A DNA stretch of 64,000 nucleotides. It comes from Selaginella moellendorffii (lineage: Eukaryota > Streptophyta > Lycopodiopsida > Selaginellales > Selaginellaceae). The DNA lies in the NCBI RefSeq assembly GCF_000143415.4, contig NW_003314419.1, positions 145,715 to 209,714 on the forward strand. The letters are read 5' to 3'. The position numbers were made by a program, and so were the translations under genes. Shown here one piece after another: positions 34,993 through 46,690 of the stretch; the stretch's first letter is position 1, and each line of letters opens with the position of its first letter. The notes under the pieces are model-generated. The model did no database searches. It had not been told where the DNA came from and worked only from the letters and a program-made list of their open reading frames with translations.

Positions 34993-36501
34993 TGTAAGTG
35001 ACTAATTTTTCCATTATACTTTAGTCACTTAACCGCACCTCCGACCACTTGGAGGAGTCTCATTCACAACCTCCATAAGTCTCATTCAGAACTTGGGGCT
35101 TGCTAGCCCCGTGAATGGCATCCACGCCACTCAACTTTTGCACTTGGTCCAAGTGCTCCACTGACATACCAACCCATTACGCAAGGCCATGCCCATTCAC
35201 CTTGGTCACATCGGTGGTCCAACACCACCTGTGTTACAATTCCGTCTCTTAAAGACTAGGCCATCCATCCATGAGTGGCTATCCCAAATCCACTCCATAA
35301 TATCCTCAAGATGCCTGCAGACATGGGGAATAACTTTCCCCAATGTCTCCTTTCCGGTCCCCATCAAGTCCCTTCCTATCTATGGCCGTGTTCACCAACA
35401 TTGCCACTGGATCAAGGCCAATAGGCCCAACCACTAAGTCCAACTGTCCTCTAGGACTTCCTCACTATGTGACTATGTCCCTTGTCACCACACTAGAGGG
35501 CTACTCCTCTTCCTTTCCACAGTCTGGGACTTTGGGGCAACATTTTGGAACACCGTGGCCCTACGCGGGCCTCGTGGGTACTCTCCTCGCCTTCTGCCTT
35601 TGGGTGTTGTAGCCATGGGCTTAGAGCGAGGTTCCGTTGAGCCATACCAGGTATCCAAGTAGGTAGTGCCACCCACACTTAGAAAGGGAGCATCGGCCAG
35701 TCGATCTCCTGGGGGAACTAGAGCCGGCTCTTGAACACTTCACCAAGCTACCCCTCTTGTTGGTCCATATTCACTTTAGTCTTGGACTTCCCAGTGGTCA
35801 GTTCATCACCCAACACTGGGTCTGGCCTTCCTGGGCCAAACTGGCCTTTCCTGGCCAAACTGGCTCCACTGCAATCCTCCCCCTTACTATACTTTTGGAG
35901 TTCACCAAACCCCCCAGGGTCTGGGAGATGAACGTTTTGGGCTTTCACCCTCTCAGACTCGAACTCGGACTCGGACTCGGACTCGGACTCGGACTCGGCC
36001 TCGGCCTCGGTCTCGGCCTCGGTCTCGGTCCCGATCTCGGTCTTAGTCTCAGTCTTGGTCTCAGTCTCGGTCCTGGTCTCGGTCTCGACCTCGAACTCCA
36101 TCTCGGGTCCTTCTCGGACTCCATCTCGGACTCCATCTCGGTCCATCTCGGACTCCACCTCAGACTCGAACTCGGGTCCATCTCGGACTCCAACTCAGGT
36201 TCATCTCGGACTCCATCTCGGACTCCACCTCGGACTCCAACTCGGGTCCATCTTGGACTCCATCTCAGAGTCCACCTCGTATCACGTGTTGGTCCTTTTG
36301 GGTCTCTTTTTGGAGCCTCACTTATTGCTCGCTTCATGCTCATTCTTTGAGCACTCTGTTGGGAGTTCCACTCCCGCTCTCAACCTTTCAAGTCGGAGCC
36401 TTTTAATCCAAACGTGTTACGCTCGTTTGGCTTTTGCTTTGGCCACTACTACGTGGCACCCTTTCAGCTCCACTTTGGGGCTTAGGGATTTGTGTCTCAT
36501 A
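34993..36501 (-). repeat. Element B, 5' LTR
   Basis: Starts TGTAAGTGACTAATTTTTCC and ends CTCATA, with a minisatellite at about 35950-36290. The small differences from 30271-31881 suggest a more recent insertion than element A. Confidence 0.8.
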
Positions 36502-36506
36502 CAGGG

Positions 36507-37149
36507 CAAAAAGAATGGCCAATCTTCTACTAATGGTAAGTCAGATACTAAGAACTTGCAGACTTTGCAATGTGAAGATGACGAGGATGACCATTCCAGT
36601 CAGAGGAAGAGGCTTTCGATCATTGCTCGTCAACTCAATTGTATGTGAAACAAGATGGATCTCAAGGACACTTGTGAATCAGCTTTAATATTGGAGGGCG
36701 TGTTCTATGGCAGTCTAGTGCAAATTTTACTGGATAGTGGGAGCAATGACAACTTTGTTACTACAATGTTCTTTTGTTACTATATGATAGCAAATTTTAT
36801 GTGAAGAAGAGCAAATGTGAGTTTGCAAAGTCAGAGGTGGAATATCTAGGTTATATTATGACATCTAAACGTGTCAAGACGGATCCAAGGAAAGTGGTTG
36901 TGGTGGAAAACTAGCCTACACCAACTTCACTGGTTAAGTTACTCACCTTCCTTGGTATGGTTAGTTACTACCGATGTTTCCAACATAAGTTTGCTATTCC
37001 TTTGACACAGTTGTTGCAGAAGAATGTGCCATTTGAGTGGAAAAAGCCACATGAAGAGAGTTTTATGGCATTGAAATGGTTGTTGAGTGAGACTTCAGTG
37101 CTTCGCATTGTTAATCCCTCAAAATCATATGAGGTGACATGTGATACAA
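36507..37149 (+). pseudogene. Ty3/gypsy protease and truncated reverse transcriptase
   Basis: The protease core ILLDSGSNDNFV, with the catalytic D-S-G, is at about 36720-36765. It is followed almost at once by the C-terminal part of reverse transcriptase (FYVKKSKCEF, VEYLGYIM, then FLGMVSYYRCF and PFEWKKPHEESF). The palm with the YxDD catalytic motif is missing, so an internal deletion of several hundred bases lies near 36770-36785. Stops interrupt the remainder. The frame stops at 37149 where the TRIM-like element begins. Confidence 0.75.
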
Positions 37150-37728
37150 TATAAACAACGAAAGGGACAACTTGAGAAATGATCTATAAGGGGAAAGGGC
37201 CCATAAACAAAAATGCACCCCTTTTTCCAATTGGTTAAGGGTCTTGGGATATTTAAAGTTAAGTGTCATTGGATTTAAATAGTACTAGGTTGGGTGACCT
37301 CCTGGGAAGTTTAAATTCAAGAGTTTATATTTGATATCAGAGAGGTCTCAAGTCTGACTCTATTAATTGGTTAAGGGAATCGCACCACATGTTGATTGAC
37401 ATCTGGCAAGTTTAATTTGCTCTAGCTGGTTTGACCCGAGGGGTAGGGTGTTAAGAGAGTGGGGCTCTCAAGAGAGCTATGGCTCTCAACTTCCATTTAC
37501 GAGGGCGTGAACTTGCAGAAAAGCATGATGGATTGTAAGTAACTAAAGGGAACAACTTGAGAGATGATCCATAGAAGTTTAAATATAAAGGAGAAGGGCC
37601 CATGAATAAGAGTGCACCCCCTTTTCCAATTGATTAACGGTTTTGGGATATTTGGGGTTAAACGTTATTGGGTTTGAATAGTACTATGTTAGATGACATT
37701 TCGGAAAGTCCAAATTCAGGAGCTTACA
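37150..37728 (+). mobile_element. TRIM-like mini LTR element inside RNase H
   Basis: Direct repeats 37150-37329 and 37534-37728 (180-195 bp) flank about 200 bp of non-coding DNA. A primer-site-like TTTGATATCAGAG follows the first repeat at 37330. It lies between YEVTCD and SGYALGGVL of the gypsy RNase H region, so it is a clean insertion. The left LTR has decayed by G-to-A and C-to-T changes (TATAAAC against TGTAAGT). The flanking 5-mers (TACAA and TGTGA) match poorly. Confidence 0.65.
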
Positions 37729-39475
37729 TGTGAGTGGTTATGCACTGGGAGGAGTTCTTATGCAAGAGGGACAGCCTATTGTATATGAGAGTCAAACTTT
37801 GAATCTTGTAAAGCAATGCTATTCCATATATAAGCAAGAGTTACTCTCTATTGTTCATGCTTTGTAGATGTGACGGCACTATCTTTATGGTGCAAAGTTC
37901 ATAGTGCTGACAAATCACAAACCTCTTATGTATCTTTTCACACATAAGGAGTTGAATACTAGGCAAGCTCATTTGATGGTCAAACTCATGGAGTTTGGGG
38001 AGTTTCTTGTTAAGCATCGTTTAGGAAAATCAAATGTGGTGGCAGATGTTTTATCTCATGTTTGTTATATGACGACATTACAAACATAGTTTTGTCATCA
38101 TTTGAGTAAGGTGGTCAATGAGTTTAGGTAATTGGTTGAGCATGCTCAGGCTTAGAATGTTAAGATGGTCTCTTTGTGAGCCTAGATGAAAGCACCTTTT
38201 TCATTGAAGGATAGGATTCTTTACTACAATGGTTGTGTATATTTGCCACAGGTGGATGCATAAATTACTCAAGTTTTATTTCACTATAATGATCATCCAA
38301 AGGCCAATCATTTTGGGGGGAAGAAGATGTATGAGTTAATTAAGCACAATTTTTATTAAAGGAATATGAAGGCTGATATCCTTGAGTATTGTAAATCATG
38401 CAAGCTCTGTCAGTGGGTTAAGGTGCCACGGGAGAAGTTAAGGGCACTTTTGCAACCTTTACCTATTCCTTAGAGTCATTGGTGTAATATTTCTATGGAC
38501 TTCATCACTTGTTTGCCACACACACAGAGGCAAAAAGAGCAAGTATGTGTCATAGTGGATCAGTTGACAAAGTATGTGTGGTTGTTAGCTCTTTGGAAGA
38601 CTATCATTGCCTCAGACTTAACTGCGATCTACTTGGAGAAAGTTTTTCCTTATTTTGGTTTGTCAGAAGACATCATTAGTGATTGAAATTTAAAATTCAC
38701 AAGTGGATTTTAGAAGAGCTTTGCAAAGGCTATGCAAGTGACTTTGAAACTCTTGAGTGGAAATCATCCTTAGATGAATGGGCAAATTGAGCGTGTGAAT
38801 CAGGTGGACTATGCTGTAGCATTGGTCAAAGGTAGGGATAGTGAGATTTATATTTTCTGTTGGTGCAATTTGCTTATAACAATAGCTAACACATTGGAAC
38901 TAAGCTAAGTCCTTACTTTGCCATGTTTGGAAGGCATCCCCGAACAACAGTGGAATTGGGATTGCATTTGAGTAAGGATGTTCAAGACAAGCTTGATTTA
39001 GAGGCGATTGATCTAGCTACAGAACTTAATGAGATTCTAGTGGTGTGCAAATGGAATTTGTATGCAACTCAAGATAGAGCAGAGAAGTTTGTTAATGAGT
39101 ATCACCGGGATTATAAAGTGGGTGATCTTGTCTTTGTACGAGTGATTTTTCTATCAAGTGAGCAGCAGAACACCTTGGTGCCTTTGTAGAGTGGGAAAAG
39201 TGATAAACTTTCTCATTGTTATGCTGGTTCATATAAAGTGCTGGAGCACATTGGTAAGGCAGCTTATCGAGTGTGGCTACTAGTTGGGGTGAAAATTCAT
39301 TGAGTATTTTATATCAGCTAGTTGAAAGGTGTACTATCTCGAAGTGACAAGCCCAATGCCTCTTTGATGTATACAGCTGTGGGAGATGGATTAGGAGCTT
39401 GAGTAAAGTTCCCCAGAAAGGGTGATCACCAATACAACTTGTCCTTGGGACAAGGACTTTGTTGGGGGGAAGAAT
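37729..39475 (+). pseudogene. Ty3/gypsy RNase H and integrase remnant
   Basis: RNase H pieces SGYALGGVLMQEG, LTNHKPLMYLF and LGKSNVVADVLSH run from 37734 to 38090. The integrase follows: a zinc-binding N-terminus with CKSCKLCQ (about 38390-38415), the core with MDFITCLP (about 38493) and QIERVNQ (about 38785), and the C-terminal SYKVLEHIGKAAYRV (about 39230). In-frame stops occur throughout, for example near 38359, 38474, 38685 and 38773. No chromodomain is visible. Confidence 0.75.
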
Positions 39476-39699
39476 TGTTAAGCACCAGCTTTGACCACCT
39501 GGTCAACACTGGTTAAAGGGAAGCTCAAGGGTACATTAAGGCATGTTAGGGTAAGGAACTTAACCTACCCTAGGGCTCACAATGGAGCGGCAGTGTAGTG
39601 GAGCTTTTGAGGTAACTCAAGTGTTGAGGAATATCAAGAGGAGGAGTAGCATACTTTAGAAAGACTAAATCTTTGTCTTTTCATGCCAGATCATAACAC
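39476..39699 (+). repeat. Ty3/gypsy 3' LTR
   Basis: Begins TGTTAAGCACCAGC after the polypurine stretch and ends ATAACA. CTAAC follows at 39700-39704. Confidence 0.8.
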
Positions 39700-39704
39700 T
39701 AACT

Positions 39705-40159
39705 CCAGGAGAATGACTACAAAGTCATCTAACTTGAGGATTTGTCCTAAATGTATTGGTATACTTAGGTACAATAGCCATAAGTTCCTAGGACATTGGT
39801 TTAGGGATCAACCAATGTCTCCACCATATATCTAAAACTTATCATACATAGAAAGATATATATACAGATATAGATATGAGTATACATGGTGCAATGCTCC
39901 TAGATGCCATGCAATCAAAGATGTGATGGTTGTGTTCTTCGCTCTCCACACATGGCTTGTACACTCTAGACATCGAGAGACTCAGTGCTAGTTTGGGCGA
40001 ATCCCATTTCCAAAAGAATGGAACCAGCTCATTGCTGCTGACCCAAAACCAGTTTTTTCATGTTCAGCAGCATCACCACCATTACAAGGATCACTCTGCA
40101 AAGCCACCATCGCTAAAATCCCAGCACAGCAGGGCAAAAGTAGAATCTGGCATGCAAAG
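39705..40159. other. No gene recognised
   Basis: Sequence between the gypsy 3' LTR and the RING-CH fragment. Nothing recognisable apart from the possible upstream end of that fragment. Confidence 0.3.
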
Positions 40160-40868
40160 GATGAGGCTGGGAATCCCAAAATCCTGTGCTCTTGTTGTGG
40201 CAGGTTGAAGGTAGGGAACTTTGTTCTTTGTGTTGTCTGAGAGTTCTAAGCAAGTTTCTGGCTCTTCCTCTCTCTTTTTCTCTCTCTCTTTTGTGTTTGG
40301 CAGTATGCTCATCAAAGGTGTGTGCAGCACTGGTGCAACAAAAAAGAGGACACCATCTCCAAGATTTATCAATATGTAACATCATCTGCACTGAACTTAC
40401 AATTTGCTTACCTTCCTTATGTATGCTGATTTCAATCATTCTTTATTTTTGAATGCAGCCGAGGTAGAGCTCCATTCCTGAGAGTTATGACACAACACTT
40501 AAGAACTTAGCTGCGAATGTGGATTTCTGCATAAGGGTCACTAACCTGTTGCTGTTTCCATCACTGCATAATGTTTGTGATTTTGTTGCTCAAGTTGGCT
40601 GTGAGGAAAAGAAGGCACAAATTAGAATCAAAGCTATAAGTCTCAGTAGCAACCGGTAGTAGTAACTAGGTAAGGAACTTTGTTGTTCATGCTGGATGAG
40701 AGTTCTAAGCAAGTTTCTAGCATACCTTGCTTGTATTTGATGATTCTTTTGTTTTGTTTCCTTTTTCTTGGTGTCTGGTGCCTCACTCTGTTTTGCAGCC
40801 TTTTAAATGCTACACAGCACCAGTCCAGTCTCCTACTGCTCTTATTGCTCTTTCCCTGATGACCACTT
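40160..40868 (+). pseudogene. RING-CH (MARCH-type) E3 ubiquitin ligase fragment
   Basis: Three exon-like pieces: 40160-40210 (DEAGNPKILCSCCGRLK), 40304-40375 (YAHQRCVQHWCNKKED...) and 40799-40868 (PFKCYTAPVQSP). Together they follow the plant RING-variant pattern CACxGxLKYAHxxCVQRWCNEKGDxxCEICxQPYKPGYTAP. These proteins are membrane-anchored ubiquitin ligases. The introns (40211-40303 and the longer gap after 40375) have GT-AG ends. The final cysteine pair has become SKIYQ, the first zinc-ligand cysteines upstream are absent and the frame ends soon after YTAP, so it is unlikely to fold or function. Confidence 0.65.
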
Positions 40869-41045
40869 GAGGTATGTGTACTTTTCATTTCCTTGTCATG
40901 CTCGTTCGATTCCTTGTCATTTAGTTTATAAAGCTTTTTGGTAGTGCTGCTTTTTTCATTGAGCAATGTCTGTGAAGCCGAGGTAGCTCCATTCCTGAGA
41001 ATTGTGCTTAAGAACTTAGTTGTGAACGTGGATTTCCATAGGAAG
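40457..41045 (+). repeat. Local duplication of an unidentified exon-like block
   Basis: Two blocks recur: GGAACTTTGTT...GAGTTCTAAGCAAGTTTC at about 40213-40260 and 40673-40722, and GAGGTAG..CTCCATTCCTGAGA at about 40461 and 40980. The second block can be read as PFLRVMTQHLRTLAANVDFC and APFLRIVLKNLVVNVDF. I do not recognise the protein. Confidence 0.45.
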
Positions 41046-41049
41046 GTCA

Positions 41050-41680
41050 CCAAACTGTCACAACTTCACAAACAGGCTTCTCTCCCTTGGCAGTAACCAC
41101 CACAGCATGACTAACATCCAGGTACTGTGTTGATGAGTGATTTCCCCAGATAATCACGCTCTTCACGTCTAAGACCTGGAAACCAGTCCTTTCAGAGATC
41201 TGCCTCAGCACCCAGTTGTGGTCCAGCCTTGTCAAGCAAGTGATGTTCTTGTCAGGAATGGAAGGGGAAAAATCCTTGAGGATCAACACATTAGTATGGG
41301 CAGGGTTGGCAACCACCAGAACCTGTCATGCCACGAGCTTCCAATTCCAAATGCTGATACGTTTTGTATTTATATGTTAACTTCACATCCTTGGCAGCAC
41401 ACTTTTCAAGAGCAGAAGCTTGAGACTTGTAGATGGAGACGTTCTTGGACATGATATCCTTTCGCTCCATCCCCACCCAGGAAATCCTCCAACCAGCAGT
41501 GCAATGTTAACACCCTTGCAAGCTTCCTCCACATCCATGGTGGCGACCACTCCTGAAAAACAAAGATCGGTGGAGAGACCTAGCTAAAAGAAATAAAAAT
41601 AGAATCGCATTGAAAAACTTACCTTTAAGCAAAGAAATTCCGAGTTGATGAGCTTAATCTTAACTCTAATACCATCAATG
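41050..41680 (-). pseudogene. Cytosolic NAD-malate dehydrogenase, internal fragment
   Basis: Three exon-like pieces on the minus strand match plant cytosolic malate dehydrogenase (malate to oxaloacetate). They are KIKLINSEFLCLK (about 41680-41633), [20 protein letters not shown] with [18 protein letters not shown] (41550-41375), and [20 protein letters not shown] and IIWGNHSS (41322-41050). The arginine and histidine of LTRLDHN and WGNHSS are the substrate and catalytic residues of the family. There is a frameshift after GGFPGW, a damaged donor (AAG/TTAACA) and no N- or C-terminal exon, so it is a remnant. Confidence 0.8.
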
Positions 41681-41689
41681 GAATAACAA

Positions 41690-42202
41690 AGCTTATACTA
41701 TTGATATATCTGGAAAGCAGAGCCTTTTGAAGATCATTCAAAAGCTTATGCTCTGAGACACATAGATACACTGCAAAAAAAATCTGCCCATCTATGCTGA
41801 GAGGACGTTAGCAATTGTGAAACCTCTAGGCTTTCCCCATTTCAAGTTGCAGTGCGGATTCTCAACACCAAGTCCATGAATTCCACATGGGAGATGTGTG
41901 GGTGCAACTGAACATCAGCTCAGAATGCATTGAAGAGTCCCCAGTTGGGATTGTCGCTCCTGCTTGCAGCAAAGGTTTTGCAAGAGCATCACCATAAGAA
42001 AGGAATGGACACAGGAACACCTTAAAAGCCCAAATTAAGCTCTGGAAATTGTTTTCTGCCTTCTAACCCCTTCCCTCAATTGCCTGAATTAATTCTTTGA
42101 ACCTGCTCTGGTTATTAAAATGTTGCCCTCATCTGTTTGCTGCACAAGAGCCAGTTCAAGCAACAACATAAAAACCTTAATCCATCCACACTGTCTCTGG
42201 AT
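41690..42202. other. 3' flank of the transporter gene
   Basis: Between the MDH remnant and the transporter stop codon. It probably includes the transporter 3' UTR on the minus strand. I see no further gene. A minus-strand stretch near 41850-41990 can be read for some distance but gave no family. Confidence 0.3.
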
Positions 42203-44408
42203 TCAGCTCAAATTTTTTTTTAAAGACCTACTCGGAGTATCTTGAATAGAGATACCAGGAGCAGCTTGGTTGAGATCTTCACCTCCGCCAGCTCTTCCAT
42301 GAGGAGCTCCTGCTCTGAACGCTGAGCCAAGCTGATTCAACGGTGCCTTGAATTCCATTGCCACAACATTGTCAATTCTTGATTGCATCTTTTCAATGTT
42401 TTGCTGCACTTTGGCCATCCTTTGTTGAACTACCTCTTCTGCTTCAGTGCCAAACTGCATCAGAAGCTCCTTGGCAATATAGCCAAAAATTCCAATGACT
42501 GATCCTGAAAGCTCTTGGCATGTTAGATGCTGACCTGCTTTTGCATGTTCTTACCCAGAAGACCAATGACTTGAGCATGATCTGAAGCAAGGTAGATCAT
42601 TGTGGTGCAAATAAAAATTGGGATTGCTGCAAAAGCTGAAAAATACCTGCAGTTAGTAGATAAATAAATATATATATTTCGTACCAAAAAGTGCTTGATC
42701 ATCAAGCGGAATTCTAAAAGGGCGAAATGCATCTGGTTCAGTGTAACGCAATTGCACTAGCGAACAGAACTTAATTATTGTAGATAGTGCATAAAACAGC
42801 ATATCAGCCTGCAAAAATAGGATGTATTTTTTGGAAAAAAAAAAATTGGGCATATGGACCTCTGCTAAAGAGATTGCGCTAAATCCAATCAGCAGTAGAG
42901 TACACCCAGAAGTGAGCAAAATGGCTTTATAGGGAGTACGATAGGTTGGATGTAGTTTTGAGAACATAGATGGCACCTACAAGGGTATCACTAGGTGCAA
43001 AAATATTTTAGGTAATTTCACCTGTTCCACTTGTGACATCCCATAAATGATACGTGAGTTTGTGCAAAGGCGCACGAGCAGGAGTCCCAGAGCACTAAAC
43101 ACCTCCGACAATCCCATCCACACCTGCAATTTCGTCATAATAAACGAAAAGAATTCTAGAGTAAACAACCTTGAGCCCTTTTCCACCGATAAACTTTGCA
43201 GCACGCATATATGTTCCATTCTTCCAGTCGGTAAAGTTTGGAATGACACTAACTCCAATTACTGTCGGCATAGAAAAAACTGCTGATATAAGCATTACAG
43301 ACGCTGCCAAAGCACGGGGATAAGAATGTGAAGGGTTTTTTACTTCTGCTGCACACGTTCCTGCTGCATCAAAACTGCAACAAAGAGCCATTATCAGACA
43401 ATGGCAACTCAAAAGCAGACATGCAGACCCTGAAGTATTCCACAGTAGCACAGTGAAAAATTTTCCCCAGTCTATTTTCTTCGGTAGAGGTCCCCTGGCC
43501 CAATCAAAATTTAAATATGGTAGACCAAGGATGATCATGGAAAAGAATGGTGCAAGAACTAGACATCCTAACACAATGGCGGCTTTGCCTGAACAATTGA
43601 AATATAAAATAAGAGAACAAGTTTAATTGTGTAACTTACCAACAAGACCAATACCAAGGATGTTAAGTGCAGATGCGAGCACAAGAACCATGACCTTGAG
43701 GAGTACACTCCACCCAAACGAAATGTGATGGGTATCTTCGTCGTAAAGCAATGCTGACAAGTATTCAACAAATAGAACTGGATAAAGCGCGTTATCAAGA
43801 ACACTGCAAGCAAATGCAAAATAGCTATTGACAAAAGACCAGAAAGGTCCCAAAGCCCGATAGACCCACAAAACATGACCACCACTCTCTGGAATCATGC
43901 ACGAGAGTTCCGCAGTCATTAACGCAAGAGGTGCCGACCATAGAAATGGGTATAGAAAAAGCCCGAGCAGCATCAATACCGCTCCACCGGTCTGAACGGT
44001 TTCCTCAAATCCAAAGGGTCCCTGCAAATGCAATGGAATGTATTCCTAGGAGAGAAGTAAGCAAAAGCATTATATTTACTGCTCGCGGTTGCTCTGTTTT
44101 AACCTTGAACTTACCCCTGTGACACAGAAAAATGTCAATCCGACAAGCTGCAGTGTGCTGAGAAGCTTGACCTGGCCCTGCGATTGGAATGCCGGCGGCA
44201 ACTTTGGAGCTTTCACGGCCTTAAGGCGTTTGTCTGCCTCCGCTGACAAGTGCACTGGTGGTTTTTGCTTGGTGCGTACATCGAAATCCCAATCGTAATC
44301 AAACAAGTAGGAAGACTTTCGCGGCTCTATGGAAGAGGAGGAGGAGGCTTCACTGGGCACAAGAAGAAGGGCAGTATCAACTGCCTGGCTTCCCTCTGAA
44401 ACCATCAT
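42203..44408 (-). CDS. PUT-type polyamine/amino-acid transporter (APC superfamily), 588 aa
   Basis: Nine exons join without a break to 589 codons including the stop: 44408-44115, 44021-43640, 43588-43429, 43374-43170, 43123-43022, 42976-42860, 42808-42685, 42635-42555, 42504-42203. All eight introns are GT-AG and 45-93 bp. After a cytosolic N-terminus of about 80 residues, membrane segment 1 carries the family signature GGPFGFEE; PLALMTAELSCMIPESGG and NGTYMRAAKFIGG also fit plant polyamine uptake (PUT/LAT) proteins, which import polyamines such as putrescine and spermidine by proton symport. About twelve membrane segments are expected. The C-terminus is longer than usual and has a heptad-like stretch (AEEVVQQRMAKVQQNIEKM). 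MMV at the start gives two possible initiators. This is the only clearly intact gene in the window. Polyamine rather than other amine or amino-acid substrates is inferred. Confidence 0.88.
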
Positions 44409-46329
44409 TGCCCATTCAATTCAGCCGTTCACAATTTATTTGTCAAATAACTCAAAATCGATTTTCTGAAATTGCCTCTTGGTTTTTATGTTGTGAGAAA
44501 TTCCTTGGAAGAATTTATTCTGTTCTAGATATCATCTCCTCGCAGAAGTAGCAGTCCCTTTTGATCGTAGACAAACCAAAGAACGCGAGGCTGTGGGAAA
44601 TTCCCCAGAGACAAAGAATCAAAAAGGAGAGAAGACTACTACCATGAAAATCGCCAGGAGAAAGAAGTTGCTGGTTCGATAGTATCTTGAAGACTAGTAA
44701 CCGGTTTTCCTCAAAGACCATCTCGCTGCCGCTCAAGCACAACACAACCGATTCTCAAGAAGGATTGTGGGTTGTGAGAGATTTTTCTCTTTCAGCGTCT
44801 CCAAGACATTGGCAGCACTTGGAGAGTCTTTCGCATAGACTTGGAAAAAGTTTTTGGTCACAATCTCACTCATTTTAGGGACATCCAGCTCAAAGCCCAC
44901 AGAGCAGCAGATTTCTTCTTTACCTTCTCAATTCAAGCTGTAGCGACTGTATCTTGGTTGTACTGTCATCACTTTTGTATTTTGCTGTTTCGAGAGAGCT
45001 TGTTGATTAACACTAACTGCTGGCTTTCCATCTGCTCACGTAACTCATTTTGCTTCCTGCATTAAACAATATTAGCACCTCCATGTCCTGGCCAGCAATC
45101 TTCAGGTGGGTTGACATATTCTTGTCATCATAAACACAACCGATCTGCATTCTTGACTGCAGCTCTAAACATGCACTGGATTCTATACCACAAGCTTCTC
45201 TACTTATATTGCCAAAAGATTTCAATTGAAGATTATCAGGAGAGTTTGTTTTGACATTGCAGGCACAGGTAGTGGATGGTTTTTTTAAAACTCTTAGAAG
45301 CTACTTAGAATTGCTATATGCAGATGTACACACTCACACGATCATAAAAGTTCAATCTAAAAATGAGCACAAGAGTCACAATATTAAAAAAAAATATAAA
45401 AGCTCTTTATCCTGGTCAGTTGTTTGCTAATACTCAGCTCTTCTTGGTATATACTGAGGCTGTTCTACCGATCTTTTGATATGTGTACACTGGTAGCTGT
45501 GTAATTTTTTATTTCTTTCTTGATTCCATCACACTTTTATCCAGCTGAGGGAGTGTATCTTCATTTATAAGAGAAAAATTTGAAACAAGAAAAAAACCAC
45601 TCATAGTAAGTTAATTGTTTTACAAAATGGAGAAAAAGAAGAAAAAATTCACCCAGATGGCAATGAACCGTTAATGGCAATGAGGTGAACATTAAAAGCT
45701 GCTAGAAGATGGTGGAGATCACTGGCCATATCTCTGCAGTAACGATTCTCACGTCAGCAAAGGAGGAGAAAAAAAGCAAGAAAACAAATAAAAAACGAGT
45801 GTAGACATTAAAATACTTTACTGTTTCAAAGAATCTCAAACTAATGGCAGTTCCATTGTTTGAGCTCTACGATAATGTAGGTAAGAGAAGAAACATGTCT
45901 TTCAGGGAGGAGAACCATGCAGAACTTCTTACACTCCTGACACAAGAAATAATAAAAGAAATGAGAAGATCATACAAAAGAGTTATGAGTAATGATACCT
46001 TTGGTTTGATGATGTGAGGAGGGCAGTAAGGATATGGCAGCGTCTCAAATTTTGGTTTCTACCAAATTGCCACAAACTCTTCAAACTGGAAGGAATGGAA
46101 ACGAACAAAACCAAAGTTCTTTATGTCTTCGTGTATATCCATCATACCTGTTCAGGCTCGATTGAAGCTGCCATTGGAGCAACCTTTCTCATGAGCTTCC
46201 TCTTCAATCCTTCCACCTCTAGTCAGCAGAGTTATCAAGGTTAGCAGAGTGAGTGATGAAAGAAAGCTTCTTTACCGTTTTTCTCCAGACCTGAGTCTTC
46301 CTCCGGGAAGCTCGAAAACGTATTCTGCT
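44409..46329. other. 5' flank of the transporter gene, no gene recognised
   Basis: This should hold the transporter promoter and 5' UTR, on the minus strand. A minus-strand frame at 45013-45225 (MQIGCVYDDKNMSTHLKIAGQ) looks protein-like but matches no family I know. The plus frame at 46014-46244 is unsupported. Confidence 0.35.
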
Positions 46330-46690
46330 GCTCGTGGGCGATGGCAGACCCTACAAGATCTTTTTCTCTGTCCCTCATGAAATCTTCGTCCCTGCACCAA
46401 CCTGCTCACCGACACTGGCTTTGCCACTACATACAAGTGAGCGTTCCCAAACCTGATGGAGAATTCTCGTGTGACCTTGAGATCTTCTCACTACTGCTGC
46501 TGCGACTCCGACTTACCTGTAGCATGAAATCGGCTCTACCATTGGGACTTCTAGACAGCCTTTCTGTCACCATGCTACAGTTAAAAACTGTGACACAAAA
46601 ACATACCCCAACCGAAGAACTTTCTTCACATGCTACAGAAATGCGAAACAACATGATGACTTCAGTTCCAACCCAGGCCCAGTGCATCTG
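46330..46690 (-). pseudogene. RPA70 N-domain-like fragment, copy 1
   Basis: The minus strand reads MVTERLSRSPNGRADFMLQ followed by a GTAAGT donor, then a Ser/Arg-rich stretch. The same block occurs at 52741-53340 and 63480-64000 on the plus strand. Its order (VTE, P-G-x-V-x-x-MLQ, then in copy 3 DTKFEHHYISVSD) is like the start of the RPA70 N-terminal OB domain (LTEGA..., PVLQV.DxK...RYRxxLSDG). The downstream part, matching 53060-53120 in inverted order, is not recognisable. The RPA70N assignment is tentative. Confidence 0.4.

Larger units (their letters stand above)
30271..36501 (-). mobile_element. Non-coding LTR retroelement B (sister of A), nested in the Ty3/gypsy element
   Basis: LTRs are 30271-31881 and 34993-36501, flanked by CAGGG at 30266-30270 and 36502-36506. 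The primer site (minus strand, CTTGGTATTGGAGCTG) at 34976-34991 puts the element on the minus strand. The interior (31882-34975) lacks gag and pol and matches the interior of element A in blocks. Removing the element restores the gag-protease reading frame of the Ty3/gypsy host apart from point mutations. Confidence 0.85.
29048..39699 (+). mobile_element. Ty3/gypsy retrotransposon, decayed and twice interrupted
   Basis: The 5' LTR is 29048-29280 and the 3' LTR 39476-39699, both TGTTA...ATAAYA, flanked by CCAAC (29043-29047) and CTAAC (39700-39704). A primer site TTGGTATTAGAGAAG follows the 5' LTR at 29281, and a polypurine tract GTTGGGGGGAAGAA precedes the 3' LTR. Gag, protease, the end of reverse transcriptase, RNase H and integrase follow in that order, which is the gypsy order. 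Element B sits in the gag-protease junction and a TRIM-like element in RNase H. Many stops and frameshifts make it inactive. Confidence 0.85.

Noticed and set aside
39988-40452. Minus-strand frames at 40091-40439
   Set aside because: They lie opposite the RING-CH exons and a CT-rich intron and show no domain of their own.
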